Position numbers and translations under genes: made by a program
Source of the DNA: Gorillibacterium sp.
GTDB lineage: Bacteria > Bacillota > Bacilli > Paenibacillales > NBRC-103111
Reading direction: 5' to 3'
DNA: 8,769 bases
NCBI GenBank assembly: GCA_014380705.1
Contig: JACMJI010000099.1
Location: 1 to 8,769 of the forward strand
Part shown: positions 8,422 to 8,769 of the stretch, one piece after another
Layout of the letters: each line of letters begins with the position of its first letter
How positions within the stretch are numbered: the stretch's first letter is position 1
Notes under the pieces: model-generated
What the model was told of the DNA's origin: nothing
The model's database searches: none
What the model saw: the letters and a program-made list of their open reading frames with translations, nothing else

Positions 8422-8591
8422 TTAATCTCTCGCGGTTCCACCCTACTTGGCCGAAAGCATGCTTCCGACCCGCTTTTGAATGTATTTATTTGCACTCCGG
8501 AATGCCTTCGCCGAACGCGTCAGACCGGGCTTACACTGTTCCCGGTTCGCTTGACTCCGCATCTTTCGGTTACTCTTTTCCTTCAATGTGC
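8363..8591 (-). ncRNA. glyQS T-box riboswitch (tRNA-Gly sensing leader, GGC specifier)
   Basis: T-box leaders bind a specific tRNA and allow read-through only when it is uncharged. The canonical T-box AGGGTGGAACCGCG lies at 8444-8431. Stem I runs from GCAC (8591-8588) to GTGC (8495-8492), with GGAA/TTCC and CCGAA/TTCGG helices flanking an internal loop. One side of that loop carries AGAGTA and the other GAAGGCA, so the specifier codon is GGC (8506-8504), glycine. The distal part has a CCGGG/CCCGG hairpin. There is no room for stems II/IIA/B, which matches the compact glyQS class. A stem III hairpin lies at 8470-8449 (GGTCGGAAG with CTTTCGGCC, including G-U pairs). The TGGA in the T-box bulge can pair with a UCCA tRNA end, as in Gram-positive tRNA-Gly. 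The leader directly precedes glyQ and glyS. Confidence 0.96.
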
Positions 8592-8615
8592 CAAATAGAT
8601 ACAATAGTAAAAGTA

Positions 8616-8645
8616 ATAATAGCAGATGATTGTAATCATTGTCAA
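8616..8645 (-). promoter_or_regulatory. SigA-type promoter of the glyQS T-box leader
   Basis: A perfect -35 box TTGACA (8645-8640) is followed by an 18-bp spacer and the -10 box TATTAT (8621-8616; five of six consensus bases). TGC just before the -10 makes it an extended -10. Transcription would begin near 8608, roughly 17 nt before the first base of stem I, as expected for a T-box transcript. The spacer contains a perfect 14-bp palindrome, treated separately under findings. Confidence 0.88.
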
Positions 8646-8662
8646 ACGGTGAGATGCTTCGC

Positions 8663-8769
8663 GAACCTTTGGTGAAATTTGTACCTTTGGTGAAATTTGA
8701 ACCTTTGGTGAAACTCGAACCTTTGGTGAAACTTGAACCTTTGGTGAAACTTGAACCTTTGGTGAAACT
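8663..8769. repeat. Tandem array of an 18-bp unit, at least six copies, continuing past the window
   Basis: The plus-strand unit is GAACCTTTGGTGAAACTT. Copies lie at 8663-8680, 8681-8698, 8699-8716, 8717-8734, 8735-8752 and 8753-8769 (the last cut by the window edge). The three copies nearest the window end are identical over the visible bases. The three nearest the promoter differ at only a few positions (A to T at unit position 2; C to T at 16; T to C at 18). The unit is a multiple of three, so the frame is kept: EPLVKL on the plus strand, and SFTKGS, VSPKVQ or FHQRFK on the minus strand. It ends 17 bp upstream of the glyQ -35 box. It may be intergenic or the end of an upstream gene; the window cannot decide. 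Confidence 0.95.

Noticed and set aside
8403..8675. Plus-strand 90-codon frame upstream of glyQ
   Set aside because: It is antisense to the T-box leader and promoter, whose structure explains this sequence; no credible ribosome binding site or protein family.

Overview
The window is core chromosome of a low-to-moderate GC Gram-positive bacterium of the order Bacillales. Protein sequences (372-aa SigA, two-subunit GlyQ/GlyS, YqfL, YqxD), the T-box leader and the gene order resemble Bacillus subtilis, but with differences that suggest Paenibacillus or a close relative. The genus is inferred from remembered protein character, not from a search. All genes lie on the minus strand and read right to left.

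Layout in transcription order. 8769-8663: a tandem array of 18-bp units that runs off the window edge. 8645-8616: a strong SigA-type promoter. 8591-8363: a glycine T-box riboswitch with GGC specifier, T-box and terminator. 8314-7424: glyQ. 7431-5356: glyS, overlapping glyQ by 8 nt. 5347-4505: yqfL (pyruvate phosphate dikinase regulatory protein), 8 nt after glyS. 4401-3931: yqxD (UPF0178, PIN-like). 3885-2044: dnaG with a TTG start. 2015-897: rpoD/sigA. 886-855: intrinsic terminator. 818-<1: a GTG-start multi-pass membrane protein of unknown function, cut by the window edge.

The genes join glycyl-tRNA charging, a central carbon switch and the primase/primary sigma pair. I see no convincing terminator between glyQ and the one after rpoD, so part of the dnaG-rpoD transcription may start at the T-box-controlled promoter. 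Compared with B. subtilis, ccpN is absent between glyS and yqfL. Three starts (glyQ, glyS, yqfL) are set downstream of the longest open frame.

This is mostly ordinary housekeeping sequence. I found no clear new system. The least explained parts are the 18-bp repeat array next to the glyQ promoter, a perfect palindrome inside that promoter, and the unknown membrane protein.
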